Positions 6,511 through 13,518 are shown, counted from the stretch's first letter. The stretch: 13,518 bases of DNA from DASYAN01 sp036501345 (GCA_036501345.1 DASYAN010000556.1:1-13518); one strand, 5' to 3'. Notes: generated from the letters alone by a model not told the origin. Translations and numbers: made by a program.

Positions 6511-7784
6511 TTAACGCATTGCCTTCATCAGAAGAGTGCGCAGTAGCTCTCTTCCAAGAAATCTGGTCTGACGATGAAGCAGATGAGATAGCATTGCGCG
6601 GTAACAGGCGCTACGTAGTCCGGTTGGCACACCATGCCATGTCAAATGAGCAAGAACAAGAGAAGGCCCTCTTTCGTCCAGATAGTACGTACCTGGTTAC
6701 TGGCGGTCTGGGCGGTGTAGGTCTACGGACAGCACAATGGATGACTGAACAGGGAGCACGACATCTTGTACTTATAGGGCGAAGTGGAGCCTCTGAGGAT
6801 GCGACTGCGACATTACAAGCTATGCGTGAAGCAGGAGTCAGTGTGTATGTGATGAAGGTGGATATTGCACAGGAAAGACAACTGGCGGACGCACTAGGCC
6901 AGATACGACACAAATTGCCACCCTTGCGAGGTATCTTCCACTCGGCCGTCGTGCTTGATGACAGTATTCTGCTGCAACAAAACCGTGAGCGCTTTCTGGG
7001 TGTGATGCCACCCAAGATAGAAGGTGCCTGGAATCTGCATTGCCTGACACAAGATGAGCCTTTGGACTACTTCGTTCTATTCTCGTCAGCGGCCTCACTG
7101 ATCGGCTCACCTGGTCAGGGTAATTATGCAGCAGCCAATGCCTTCATGGACATGTTAGCCTCCTACCGTAGACAACAGGGCTATCCAGCACTGTGTATCA
7201 ACTGGGGTCGCTGGGGTGAGGTCGGTCAGGCTGTGAAGGAAAATCGTGGGGAACGGCTGGACTTGCGTGGCTTCGCCAGTATGAAGCCAAAAGAGGGGCT
7301 AGCAGTCCTGGGAAGTCTGCTGCGTCAGAGCCCGCCACAGGTTGGTGTGATGTCATTGAATCTGTCCAAGTGGAGCCAGTTCTATCCGAAACTGGCAAGG
7401 TCCTCGCTCTTTGCCCACCTGCTTGAAGAAGTTGAGATACAGGAAGAAAATAGAGTCAGTGGACTGCGCTTGACACCTGAGATGCTAGCTGAGCTAGACG
7501 ACGAGCAGCGTCAGCAGACACTTGCGCAGTACCTCAGTAACCAGATTGCTGGAGTACTGGGTCACACTTCGTTGAAACTTGATGCTCACCAGCGGCTCAA
7601 CCGACTGGGTATCGATTCTCTGATGTCTGTTGAACTGAAGAACCGCATTGGATCAGACTTGAACGTAACCGTCCCGGTCGCGACCCTCCTACAAGGTATC
7701 ACTTTTGAACAGCTCATCACCCAGGTTCTCAAGCAGACCGAACGAGTATCCTCTGCCCAAAGAGCTGTATCATCAAGGAGATAA
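6480..7784 (+). pseudogene. 5'-truncated type I polyketide synthase: KR-ACP remnant
   Basis: C-terminal end of a modular PKS. Residues are counted from TTG 6519, the first possible start; the frame is open from 6480, and PKS-like sequence (RCTLVDINALPSSEECAVAL) appears to reach back to about 6492. A ketoreductase has the NADPH motif TGGLGGVG (61-68), Lys166, Ser190, Tyr203 and Asn207, and an LDD motif (146-148) typical of B-type KRs. An acyl carrier domain follows with the phosphopantetheine Ser367 in LGIDSLMS. KS, AT and any DH/ER domains are missing and no start codon with a ribosome binding site exists, so it cannot make polyketide by itself. The retained domains show no lesions, so loss of the 5' part is probably recent. 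No thioesterase follows; the natural C-terminus is kept. Confidence 0.85.
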
Positions 7785-7796
7785 AAAATGCAATGA
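7775..7796 (+). promoter_or_regulatory. orphan ribosome binding site and start codon after the PKS remnant
   Basis: AAGGAG (7775-7780) overlaps the last codons of the PKS frame and lies seven bases before ATG 7788. The ATG is followed by CAA and TGA; a second ATG at 7793 is followed by ATC and TAG. This looks like the translational coupling site of the next operon gene whose body was lost or destroyed. Confidence 0.4.
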
Positions 7797-7855
7797 TCTA
7801 GTTTACAGGAGACTAGCGTCACTTGGCACCTGCCGACACAAATAAAGCTCGTTAT

Positions 7856-7911
7856 GAGGAGACTCAAGTAGCTACGATGACAATACTGTCAATTATCTGC
7901 CAGGTCTCCTC
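7856..7911. repeat. inverted repeat between convergent PKS remnant and aldehyde dehydrogenase
   Basis: GAGGAGAC (7856-7863) and GTCTCCTC (7904-7911) can pair across 40 bases. It sits between two convergent genes, so a shared transcription stop is possible, but the loop is long and U tracts are poor. Nothing else is seen in 7797-7974. Confidence 0.3.
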
Positions 7912-7974
7912 TTATGGCTATCAAGATGAGTGAGGATAAACCCGACCATAAACAGAGAAGTAGACACTTAGCGC

Positions 7975-9378
7975 CTATTCGTTTGCCGCCTGAGCAGGCA
8001 TATTCTCCACTTTAGGACCGATCCAGACAGTCTGTATATTAACAAACTCGCGAATACCAAAAGAGGAAAGTTCTCTACCAAACCCGCTATGCTTTATCCC
8101 TCCGAAAGGAAGACGAGGGTCAGAAGCACTCATGCTATTGATAAAACAACCACCAACCTCTATCCGTGCAGCCAACTCACGAGCCCTCTCAATATCGCGT
8201 GTCCAGAGGTTGCAACTCAGACCATACCTTGAGTCATTGGCTAACTCTATAGCATGATCAACATCGCGAGCATGGATGATTGCAGCTGCTGGCCCAAACG
8301 TTTCCTCATGGAACATCGGCATATCTGGAGTCACACCAGTCACAATCGTTGGAGCGTAGAAATAGCCCCTACCTTCCAGCGGCTTGCCACCGAGCAATAC
8401 CCGAGCCCCCATTTTGACGGATGCCTGAACCTGCTCATCGAGAATATCACGCAAATCTCCACGTGCAAGTGGCCCAATTTGGGTCTTGTAATCAAGCGGA
8501 TTGCCTACACGCAATTTTGACGCAATCTCAACAAACTTACGCTCAAATTCCTCAGCGATCCGCTCAACAACAATAAAGCGCTTGGCCGCGATACAGCTCT
8601 GCCCATTGTTTTGGAAACGCGCTGTAGTTGCTACCTTTGCCGCCTCATCCAGATCTGCATCCTCCAAAATGATAAAAGCGTCTGAGCCACCAAGTTCTAA
8701 AACATGCTTCTTTAAATTCTGACCACTCATAGCTGCTACTGATACTCCAGCTGCCTCACTTCCAGTAAGCGTGACAGCAGCAATACGCTTATCCTCAATC
8801 AATCGAGAGGCTTCGGAACCAGGAATGAGAACAGTCTTCAATACTCCCCTTGGTAACCCCGCCTCTTGCATAATACGCTCGATCTCAAGTGCAACACGAG
8901 AAACGTTAGATGCATGTTTGAGCACGACAGTATTACCTGCCATTAAGGCTGGAGCAACAAAACGGAAAACTTGCCAGTAGGGGAAATTCCAGGGCATAAT
9001 TGCTAGGACAACCCCGAGAGGACGGAAGGCGACATAACTTTCAGTGGCATTAGAGACCACACGCTCATCCGCAAGAAACCACTGGGCATTCTCGGCAAAA
9101 TACTCACAGTTCCAGGCACACTTTTCAACTTCGGACTCCGCTTCGGCAATCGTTTTACCCATCTCTAATGTTGCAATCCGTGCTAGTTCGCTCTCGCGAG
9201 CCCGCAGGCATTTCGCAACATTGAGCAGATAGCTGGCACGCTCCTCGAACGCTAGAGGCCGCCATGAGAGAAAAGCCTCTCGAGCCTCATTGAGTACTTG
9301 GTCAACCTGCTCTCGGCTGTACACTTCAAAGGTTTCCAGTAGTTCTTCGGTGGCCGGGTTAATTGTCTGTATGCTCAT
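7975..9378 (-). CDS. NAD(P)-dependent aldehyde dehydrogenase, succinate-semialdehyde dehydrogenase (Sad/YneI-like) type
   Basis: Complete 467-residue aldehyde dehydrogenase, oxidising an aldehyde to its acid in the cytoplasm. Conserved features in order: PWNFPYWQ with Asn131 (oxyanion hole), VLKHASNV with Lys154 (cofactor binding), TGSEAAG (205-211, cofactor loop), ELGGSDAF with the general base Glu228, NGQSC with nucleophile Cys262, and EETFGPAA (Glu359, Phe361). The length and the LKHASNV and ELGGSDAF signatures fit the short GabD1/Sad/YneI succinate-semialdehyde dehydrogenase group; substrate is inferred from this. AGGAGGA (9391-9385) lies six bases before ATG 9378. A TATAAT on the - strand (9425-9420) may be its -10 box. 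No GABA transaminase is nearby, so it is probably monocistronic. A decayed copy of the same gene lies at the right edge of the window. Confidence 0.93.
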   Translation of the reverse strand: MSIQTINPATEELLETFEVYSREQVDQVLNEAREAFLSWRPLAFEERASYLLNVAKCLRARESELARIATLEMGKTIAEAESEVEKCAWNCEYFAENAQWFLADERVVSNATESYVAFRPLGVVLAIMPWNFPYWQVFRFVAPALMAGNTVVLKHASNVSRVALEIERIMQEAGLPRGVLKTVLIPGSEASRLIEDKRIAAVTLTGSEAAGVSVAAMSGQNLKKHVLELGGSDAFIILEDADLDEAAKVATTARFQNNGQSCIAAKRFIVVERIAEEFERKFVEIASKLRVGNPLDYKTQIGPLARGDLRDILDEQVQASVKMGARVLLGGKPLEGRGYFYAPTIVTGVTPDMPMFHEETFGPAAAIIHARDVDHAIELANDSRYGLSCNLWTRDIERARELAARIEVGGCFINSMSASDPRLPFGGIKHSGFGRELSSFGIREFVNIQTVWIGPKVENMPAQAANE

Positions 9379-9419
9379 AGCATATCCTCCTATATAAAAT
9401 AAAAAATAGTATCGACCCC

Positions 9420-9425
9420 ATTATA
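9420..9425 (-). promoter_or_regulatory. possible -10 box of the aldehyde dehydrogenase gene
   Basis: Read on the - strand this is a perfect TATAAT, 42 bases before the ATG and just upstream of the strong AGGAGG site. The -35 region (around 9442-9448) does not match TTGACA well. Confidence 0.35.
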
Positions 9426-9549
9426 TCCTACGTGTTCTTGTGCTTCACCAGGGAGAACTCTCACGATTCAGAGCTAAGCATTGTGAGCATATCATAATTC
9501 ATATATTTAAATGTTTCTGTTCTGCATAAAGGTATAATAATAGTATAAG

Positions 9550-9566
9550 AGATGATCTTATCATCT
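9550..9566. promoter_or_regulatory. palindrome downstream of a -10-like box, possible operator
   Basis: AGATGAT-ctt-ATCATCT, a 7-bp inverted repeat, begins 12 bp after a perfect TATAAT (9533-9538, + strand) in the divergent gap between the aldehyde dehydrogenase and the secreted protein. This placement at a likely transcription start suits an operator or a 5'-end RNA hairpin. No protein can be named. Confidence 0.3.
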
Positions 9567-9657
9567 TATGATCTTTGCTCTAACAAAGTGCCCTGTAGAA
9601 CTCTCTCATAGTATGAGGTCATTTGAACATCTATACATTCAACGAAAGGGAATACGC

Positions 9658-10242
9658 ATGAAGAAATTAGCTCAGATGATAGTTACTCTCTTTTTGTGCG
9701 CATTAGCAAGCACAACTGTATTGACAACCGGGGCAGAAGCGCATCCACCAAAAATCCTTAATTATGGCCCATTTGCTAGCACTTCAGGCGATTCAGGGAC
9801 CTGCGGCCCTGATTGGGCAACTGATACGTTCAAACGCTTCTTCACAATTAATACAAGTCATCCGAAAGATGTCATTGAAAATTTCGATGATGGGAGCTTC
9901 GTGACTATCGCTGGCCCAAGTCCCAATGCCTGCGTCCACCTTCCAGGACCAAATGGCAATCAAAATACCGTTAGCAAAGGCACCACTGGTAGGTTTAGTG
10001 GGTCCTTTGATATCAAGGTCCTCACGGGGACGTTTAACCCAAACGCCAAGTGTAAACCCTCCACCTGCAACACAACAGCGGGGTTCGTCGGCACAGTCTA
10101 CGGCATTTCAAATCCTCAAGAGGGTACGGACTATACTACCGGTACTACCTTTTTTGAATTCGACTACTACACGCAAAAGAATGGTGCATGGCACAACGGC
10201 TCAACGAATCGTGGTGGCGATCAAGGGGATATCACTAGCTAA
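9658..10242 (+). CDS. secreted hypothetical protein with four cysteines
   Basis: 194 residues with a standard Sec signal peptide: MKKLAQ, a hydrophobic core (about 7-23) and a likely cut after AEA (28) before HPPKILN. No lipobox. The mature part is about 166 residues, beta-rich and polar, with Cys49, Cys92, Cys132 and Cys137, which could form two disulfides. Segments such as CGPDWATDTFKRFFTIN, GSFVTIAG, GTTGRFSGSFDIKV and GTVYGI suggest a small secreted beta-sandwich, but I recognise no named domain and no catalytic motif. ATG 9658 is chosen because GAAAGGGA (9644-9651) lies six bases before it and the signal peptide starts there; an in-frame ATG at 9568 would add 30 residues and spoil the signal. 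A strong terminator follows, so it is monocistronic. Function unknown. Confidence 0.8.
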   Translation: MKKLAQMIVTLFLCALASTTVLTTGAEAHPPKILNYGPFASTSGDSGTCGPDWATDTFKRFFTINTSHPKDVIENFDDGSFVTIAGPSPNACVHLPGPNGNQNTVSKGTTGRFSGSFDIKVLTGTFNPNAKCKPSTCNTTAGFVGTVYGISNPQEGTDYTTGTTFFEFDYYTQKNGAWHNGSTNRGGDQGDITS

Positions 10243-10357
10243 CCACTAGCACTGGATATAAACATCCAACATACCCCATTAGCTTCTTTCAAGCGATTGA
10301 AGATGTGTGACGACTTGAGGCCAGCAAAGGAGATTTTTTAAAAGTAGAGCCCTCATC

Positions 10358-10394
10358 AAAAGAGGCACTGGTTGGCAAACCAATGCCTCTTTTT
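10358..10394 (+). terminator. strong Rho-independent terminator after the secreted protein gene
   Basis: AAAAGAGGCA (10358-10367) pairs with TGCCTCTTTT (10384-10393); the loop contains a further TTGG/CCAA pairing. A-run before and T-run after the stem make it usable in both directions. It lies 115 bp past the stop codon. Confidence 0.85.
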
Positions 10395-10750
10395 AGGCTG
10401 TAATACCTTTCTGTCATAAATGTGCTCCAAAATTGCTGGGTAGAGAGAGTGCAAAAAAGTTCTCTTCCACGCAACAACAAAGCAATTTTCAGATAAATGC
10501 TTTTTAAAATATTATTTCCGCTATTTTTAATATTTCAAAACAAATAAAAATATTTACTTTTATTACATTTTTAACTTTTGATTATCCTTATACCCAAATA
10601 TCAGCTTTCACAGAACAAGCAAACAAGCTTTTTTTCATATATTTTTAATAATACAAGCTTTTTTTCAATATATTTTTAATAAAATTAATCAAGTCACTTT
10701 TCATATATTATTAACAATAAAATTAATCAAGATCCTTTTTTAATTACTAG
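10395..10750. other. long AT-rich non-coding stretch
   Basis: No supported gene in about 355 bp. The left part has a small hairpin AAAGCA/TGCTTT (10479-10503) followed by T residues. From about 10500 the sequence is almost only A and T, with homopolymer T and A runs, and contains the imperfect direct repeats described separately. Such A/T tracts upstream of a promoter often bend DNA or bind nucleoid proteins or the RNA polymerase alpha subunit. Confidence 0.6.
10623..10740. repeat. four imperfect AT-rich direct repeats upstream of a promoter
   Basis: Units start with CAAG followed by a T tract and ATATATTTTTAAT-like sequence, at about 10625, 10655, 10691 and 10729, with spacings of 30, 36 and 38 bp. 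Copies one and two share ACAAGCTTTTTTTCA exactly; copies two and three end in the same AATAAAATTAATCAAG (10678-10693 and 10716-10731). The array stops about 10 bp before a TTGACA box. Confidence 0.6.
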
Positions 10751-10780
10751 TTGACAAAAGGCATATCTATGTGGTATAGA
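10751..10780 (+). promoter_or_regulatory. sigma70-type promoter for the PKD-repeat protein
   Basis: A consensus TTGACA (10751-10756), 18-bp spacer, then TATAGA (10775-10780). Predicted start near 10787 gives a leader of about 235 nt before the next gene. It is the best promoter match I found in the window. Confidence 0.65.
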
Positions 10781-11022
10781 TACTTATGTAGGGTATAAAT
10801 AGAAAGTCATTCTAATGTACCTGTTCTTCAATAACAGTAACCAGATCAATTGTCAGATTAGGGATGGTAGTGGCGGTCCACTCCGTGAATGTAGATTTTC
10901 TCCTTAGTGCTTATTCTACCGTAATATATGTCCTTTCTATCCCAGCATGCATAGATAAAGCATACTCGTGATTGAAAGGAGCGGAAGTGGGGAGCAAGAC
11001 TGTTCCTCGCAGGAGAGAAAAA

Positions 11023-13200
11023 ATGACCACAACTACAGTTATTGTAACAGCAGCTGATCTCGACAACACTTCGTCAGATCCAGCAGTCGTAAGAGTAGAC
11101 GGACTTAATAAGTGGTTCATGTACAATGATGACACTGACACTATCGACAATATGCTTGGTTCTTTTGTTGTAGGGCCTGGGGCCCCTCATCATGGAAGGG
11201 GAAGTGTACAGTTCACTCTTGGAACTAGTCAACAACAACTTGATCGCGAGAATATCGCGACATATCAGTTCAGTGGTACATTGCTTGCTTCGATAACGGA
11301 GATGGCATTTAGCGCGTACTCGCATAGCGGAGTAGCGGGACCGACAGAGTCGCCGTTTCTGAACTTTAACGCAGATTTTGACGGTTCAGACTCATTCCAA
11401 GGACGACTTGTCTATGTACCAAGTGCCAATGGCGCTTTAGTTCCTCAAGATACGTGGAATACATTTGATGTAATAGATAACGGTAACGCTTTATGGACAT
11501 GGTCGCATTTTGCAGGCACATGGCCAGCGCCGGATGGCAATCCTACCAACCATTCTAGCCAGTACCGTACATGGAATGACATTATACATGCATTCCCGGG
11601 CATACGTATTCTTCCGTCTGACGGATGGCTTGGTATTCGTGTAGGTGAACCAGGACCGACAGGTTACACGGGCAATGTCGATTCCTTCACATTGGGCACT
11701 ACAAATGGACCTATCACCACATTTGATTTTGACCTTGCTATGACGGTGACGGCGCAGGATATCACCGCCTTCACAGGAGCGGCGAATGCGTTTAACGGAC
11801 AGGTAGCAACAGGCGCCTATTCGGGGCAGGGCACACTCTCCGCAACAATCACCTGGGGCGATGGTATGACCACAGCCGGGATGGTGGTAACCAATGGCAC
11901 AACCTTTACAGTCAGTGGGAGCCACACTTACGCCACCGCTGGCAATGACATCTTGGCGGTGACGGTGACCAACACGGTGGATGGGGTAACCAGTGCGCCA
12001 GCCTCCGATAGCAGCACAGCTACGGTTCTGGATGTACCGACGGTGATGGCGCAGAACATTACCATCTTCGCAGGGGCTACGTTCAGTGGACAGGTAGCGA
12101 GCGGAACCTATTCGGGTCAGGGGACACTGGCTGCAACGATCAACTGGGGCGATGGTACGACCACACCCGGGACCGTGGCAACCAGCGGCACCACCTTTAC
12201 CGTCAATGGGAGCCACACCTACACCGCTGCTGGCAGTCCCACGCTAATGGTGACGGTGACCAATACGATGAATGGGGTAACCAGTGCTCCTGTCTCCAGT
12301 AGCAGCACAGCGACAGTCCTAGCGACACCGACGGTAACGACGCAGAACATCACCGCTTTCACGGGAGTTTCTTTCAGCGGGCAAGTAGCGAGCGGAACCT
12401 ATTCGGGTCAGGGGACACTGGCTGCAACGATCAACTGGGGCGATGGTACGACCACACCCGGGACCGTGGCAACCAGCGGCACCACCTTTACCGTCAATGG
12501 GAGCCACACTTACACCGCTGCTGGCAGTCCCACGCTAATGGTGACGGTGACCAATACGATGAATGGGGTAACCGCTTCTGTCTCCAGTAGCAGCACGGCC
12601 ACGGTCAGCATTCCAGCTCTGGCAGTAATGACCCAGCCCATCACTGCCACTGAAGGGACTGCCTTTAGCGGCCAAGTAGCGACCGGCACATTCACCTCGG
12701 GGATCTCGGGACCTTTCAGCGCGACGATCAACTGGGGCGATGGCACCACCACTGCCGGGACGGTGACAACCAGTGGAACAAGCTTCATGGTGAACGGAAG
12801 CCACACCTATGCCGAAGAAGGCAATTATTCCTTTACCGTGACGGTGAGCAATACAAGCGGGCACAGTGCCTCTAGCAGCAGTACGGCAACGGTTGCTGAT
12901 GCGGCCCTGACACTGACCCTTCTGACCGTGGCTGGATTTATTGGTCACCTTGGCATCCTGGAGCTGGCACGGTTCTCAGATGCGAATACACTCAGCACCG
13001 TCGCCGATTTCACGGCGACAGTTGCCTGGGGCGATGGAACGACGAGTACAGCACCGATAACAAGCTTGGGTCACGGGAATTACGCCGTCGGTTCGGTCAG
13101 ACACACCTACGCGAGTGCGGGACCCAAGACTGTTACTCTCACCATCCGGGATGTCGGTGGCAGTCAGGTGAGTGGCTCACAGACGATTACCGTCTCTTAG
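11023..13200 (+). CDS. PKD-like repeat protein with N-terminal beta-sandwich-like domain
   Basis: 725 residues. Residues 1-240 form a beta-rich domain of unknown family with Gly/Asp loops and aromatic patches (KWFMYNDD, YVPSANGALVPQ, GWLGIRVGEPG), resembling lectin or concanavalin-like extracellular domains. Then come five PKD-like repeats, each with a WGDG core (Trp278, Trp375, Trp472, Trp571, Trp669; spacing 97, 97, 99, 98) and a following SHTYxxxG-type strand (VRHTY in the last). These Ig-like folds usually act as spacers or adhesion modules outside the cell. Yet MTTTTVIVTAADLDN is not a signal peptide and there is no C-terminal anchor. ATG 11023 is chosen because AGGAG (11011-11015) is seven bases before it; the frame opens 17 codons earlier but adds no signal sequence. 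The second and third repeats are nearly identical in DNA. It has its own promoter and terminators. Role in binding or surface structure is inferred only. Confidence 0.85.
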   Translation: MTTTTVIVTAADLDNTSSDPAVVRVDGLNKWFMYNDDTDTIDNMLGSFVVGPGAPHHGRGSVQFTLGTSQQQLDRENIATYQFSGTLLASITEMAFSAYSHSGVAGPTESPFLNFNADFDGSDSFQGRLVYVPSANGALVPQDTWNTFDVIDNGNALWTWSHFAGTWPAPDGNPTNHSSQYRTWNDIIHAFPGIRILPSDGWLGIRVGEPGPTGYTGNVDSFTLGTTNGPITTFDFDLAMTVTAQDITAFTGAANAFNGQVATGAYSGQGTLSATITWGDGMTTAGMVVTNGTTFTVSGSHTYATAGNDILAVTVTNTVDGVTSAPASDSSTATVLDVPTVMAQNITIFAGATFSGQVASGTYSGQGTLAATINWGDGTTTPGTVATSGTTFTVNGSHTYTAAGSPTLMVTVTNTMNGVTSAPVSSSSTATVLATPTVTTQNITAFTGVSFSGQVASGTYSGQGTLAATINWGDGTTTPGTVATSGTTFTVNGSHTYTAAGSPTLMVTVTNTMNGVTASVSSSSTATVSIPALAVMTQPITATEGTAFSGQVATGTFTSGISGPFSATINWGDGTTTAGTVTTSGTSFMVNGSHTYAEEGNYSFTVTVSNTSGHSASSSSTATVADAALTLTLLTVAGFIGHLGILELARFSDANTLSTVADFTATVAWGDGTTSTAPITSLGHGNYAVGSVRHTYASAGPKTVTLTIRDVGGSQVSGSQTITVS
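12094..12573 (+). repeat. near-identical tandem duplication inside the PKD-like gene (period 291 bp)
   Basis: Bases 12094-12282 and 12385-12573 match at 188 of 189 positions by eye; the single difference is C at 12219 versus T at 12510. The period of 291 bp is exactly 97 codons. After the block the copies differ by a 3-bp loss (SAPVSS versus ASVSS). Confidence 0.9.
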
Positions 13201-13211
13201 AGAAAAGGTAC

Positions 13212-13248
13212 GCTCGCTGTTATGCGCTACTGGCAACCCACAGCGAGC
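13212..13248 (+). terminator. first hairpin after the PKD-like gene
   Basis: GCTCGCTGT (13212-13220) and ACAGCGAGC (13240-13248) form a perfect 9-bp stem with a 19-base loop, 11 bp after the stop. There is no T tract (TATATT follows), so it may act only together with the next hairpin or protect the 3' end. Confidence 0.45.
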
Positions 13249-13261
13249 TATATTAAGAAGC

Positions 13262-13306
13262 AGGCAGAGTGCCAAATTATCAAAACATGGCACTCTGCCT
13301 TATTTA
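13262..13306 (+). terminator. strong hairpin terminator after the PKD-like gene
   Basis: AGGCAGAGTGCCA (13262-13274) and TGGCACTCTGCCT (13288-13300) form a perfect 13-bp stem with a 13-base loop, followed by TATTTA. The U tract is interrupted but the stem is the longest in the window. Confidence 0.7.
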
Positions 13307-13357
13307 GGCAAAATAGAGTCGGAATAAAATTTATACTATTCAGATGTTGCTTTCATT

Positions 13358-13518
13358 GGTACATTCTCAACCTTGAGACCGATTCAGACAGTTTTGCACA
13401 TTGACAAACTCGCGAATACCAAAATCTGCGTCCTCAAAAGCAATAAAGGCGTCTGAGCCACCAAGCTCCAAAACATTCTTCTTCAAGACTTGACCACTAA
13501 CAGTTGCTACCACTACTC
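13358..13518 (-). pseudogene. aldehyde dehydrogenase pseudogene with internal deletion (partial, runs off the right edge)
   Basis: On the - strand from the window edge, one frame reads VVVATVSGQVLKKNVLELGG, SDAFIAFEDAD, then directly FGIREFVNVQN before going out of frame. This matches residues 212-242 of the aldehyde dehydrogenase at 7975-9378 joined to residues 440-449, so about 197 codons (residues 243-439, including catalytic Cys262 and the EETFGP motif) are missing in frame. An extra A after the join then shifts the frame, giving a stop at 13369-13367 instead of the normal end; DNA similarity to the intact gene's 3' end continues to about 13358. The N-terminal part lies beyond the window. 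Confidence 0.8.

Noticed and set aside
7198..7398. Small open frames on the - strand across the PKS remnant
   Set aside because: They overlap conserved KR coding sequence and lack start signals.
6480..7784. A functional stand-alone KR-ACP protein
   Set aside because: No start codon with a ribosome binding site is present, PKS homology runs upstream of the first possible start, and the partner gene across the join is cut too.
10623..10740. CRISPR array
   Set aside because: The repeats are imperfect, AT-only, with irregular spacing and no distinct spacers or cas genes.
10864..10970. Possible 35-codon upstream ORF before the PKD-like gene
   Set aside because: The purine run GGG sits directly against its ATG, too close to act as a ribosome binding site, and the peptide has no recognisable character.
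11491..12216. Long open frame on the - strand inside the PKD-like gene, rich in Cys and Gly
   Set aside because: It is the complement of the repeat-rich + strand gene; its repeats mirror the PKD repeats and it has no independent support.
12094..12573. CRISPR or mobile element repeats
   Set aside because: The period is 97 codons in frame within one gene, so these are duplicated protein domains.

Overview
The window looks like an accessory or degraded region of a bacterial chromosome. Gene style suggests a spore-forming, metabolite-rich soil bacterium such as a member of Ktedonobacteria (Chloroflexota): strong AGGAGG-type ribosome binding sites, TnpB elements, type I PKS debris, a mersacidin-like peptide leader, and secreted or PKD-repeat proteins of unknown role. 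This placement is inferred from gene content and not proven. No rRNA, tRNA or CRISPR array was seen.

Left part (1-2840, all + strand): an ABC-2 type membrane permease whose coding frame starts at the first base of the window, a dienelactone hydrolase family enzyme with an intact Cys-Asp-His triad, and a four-helix membrane protein with a long Gln/Pro/Tyr-rich N-terminal tail. The second and third genes are each followed by a hairpin terminator.

Mobile block (2900-4600): a stand-alone tnpB of the IS200/IS605 superfamily (- strand) with all catalytic and zinc-binding residues and a typical right-end hairpin. A second, weaker copy of that right end lies 393 bp away without its own transposase. 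A small ORF with a good ribosome binding site lies between the two ends, and its stop codon falls exactly at the tnpB element boundary.

Middle (4600-7974): a RiPP-type precursor (mersacidin-like leader ending in Gly-Gly, followed by an odd Gly/Ser/Asn/His/Tyr-rich core) with no modification enzyme nearby. Next come two gene remnants facing away from each other, a FAD monooxygenase lacking its N-terminal FAD-binding third (- strand) and a PKS module reduced to ketoreductase plus ACP (+ strand). Both are broken at the same roughly 30-bp breakpoint near 6490-6512. A ribosome binding site and ATG directly after the PKS lead into a stop after one further codon, so the next gene of the old cluster also seems lost.

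Right part (7975-13518): a complete NAD(P)-dependent aldehyde dehydrogenase resembling the Sad/YneI succinate-semialdehyde type (- strand), a small secreted four-cysteine protein, a long AT-rich stretch with imperfect direct repeats and a good promoter, and a 725-residue protein with five PKD-like repeats but no visible signal peptide. At the right edge lies a second aldehyde dehydrogenase copy in the same orientation, reduced to a pseudogene by an in-frame loss of about 197 codons that removes the catalytic Cys.

No complete multi-gene system is visible. The best lead for unusual biology is the orphan RiPP-like precursor. The clearest genome-dynamics signals are the double-truncation breakpoint, the two IS right ends and the decayed aldehyde dehydrogenase duplicate.
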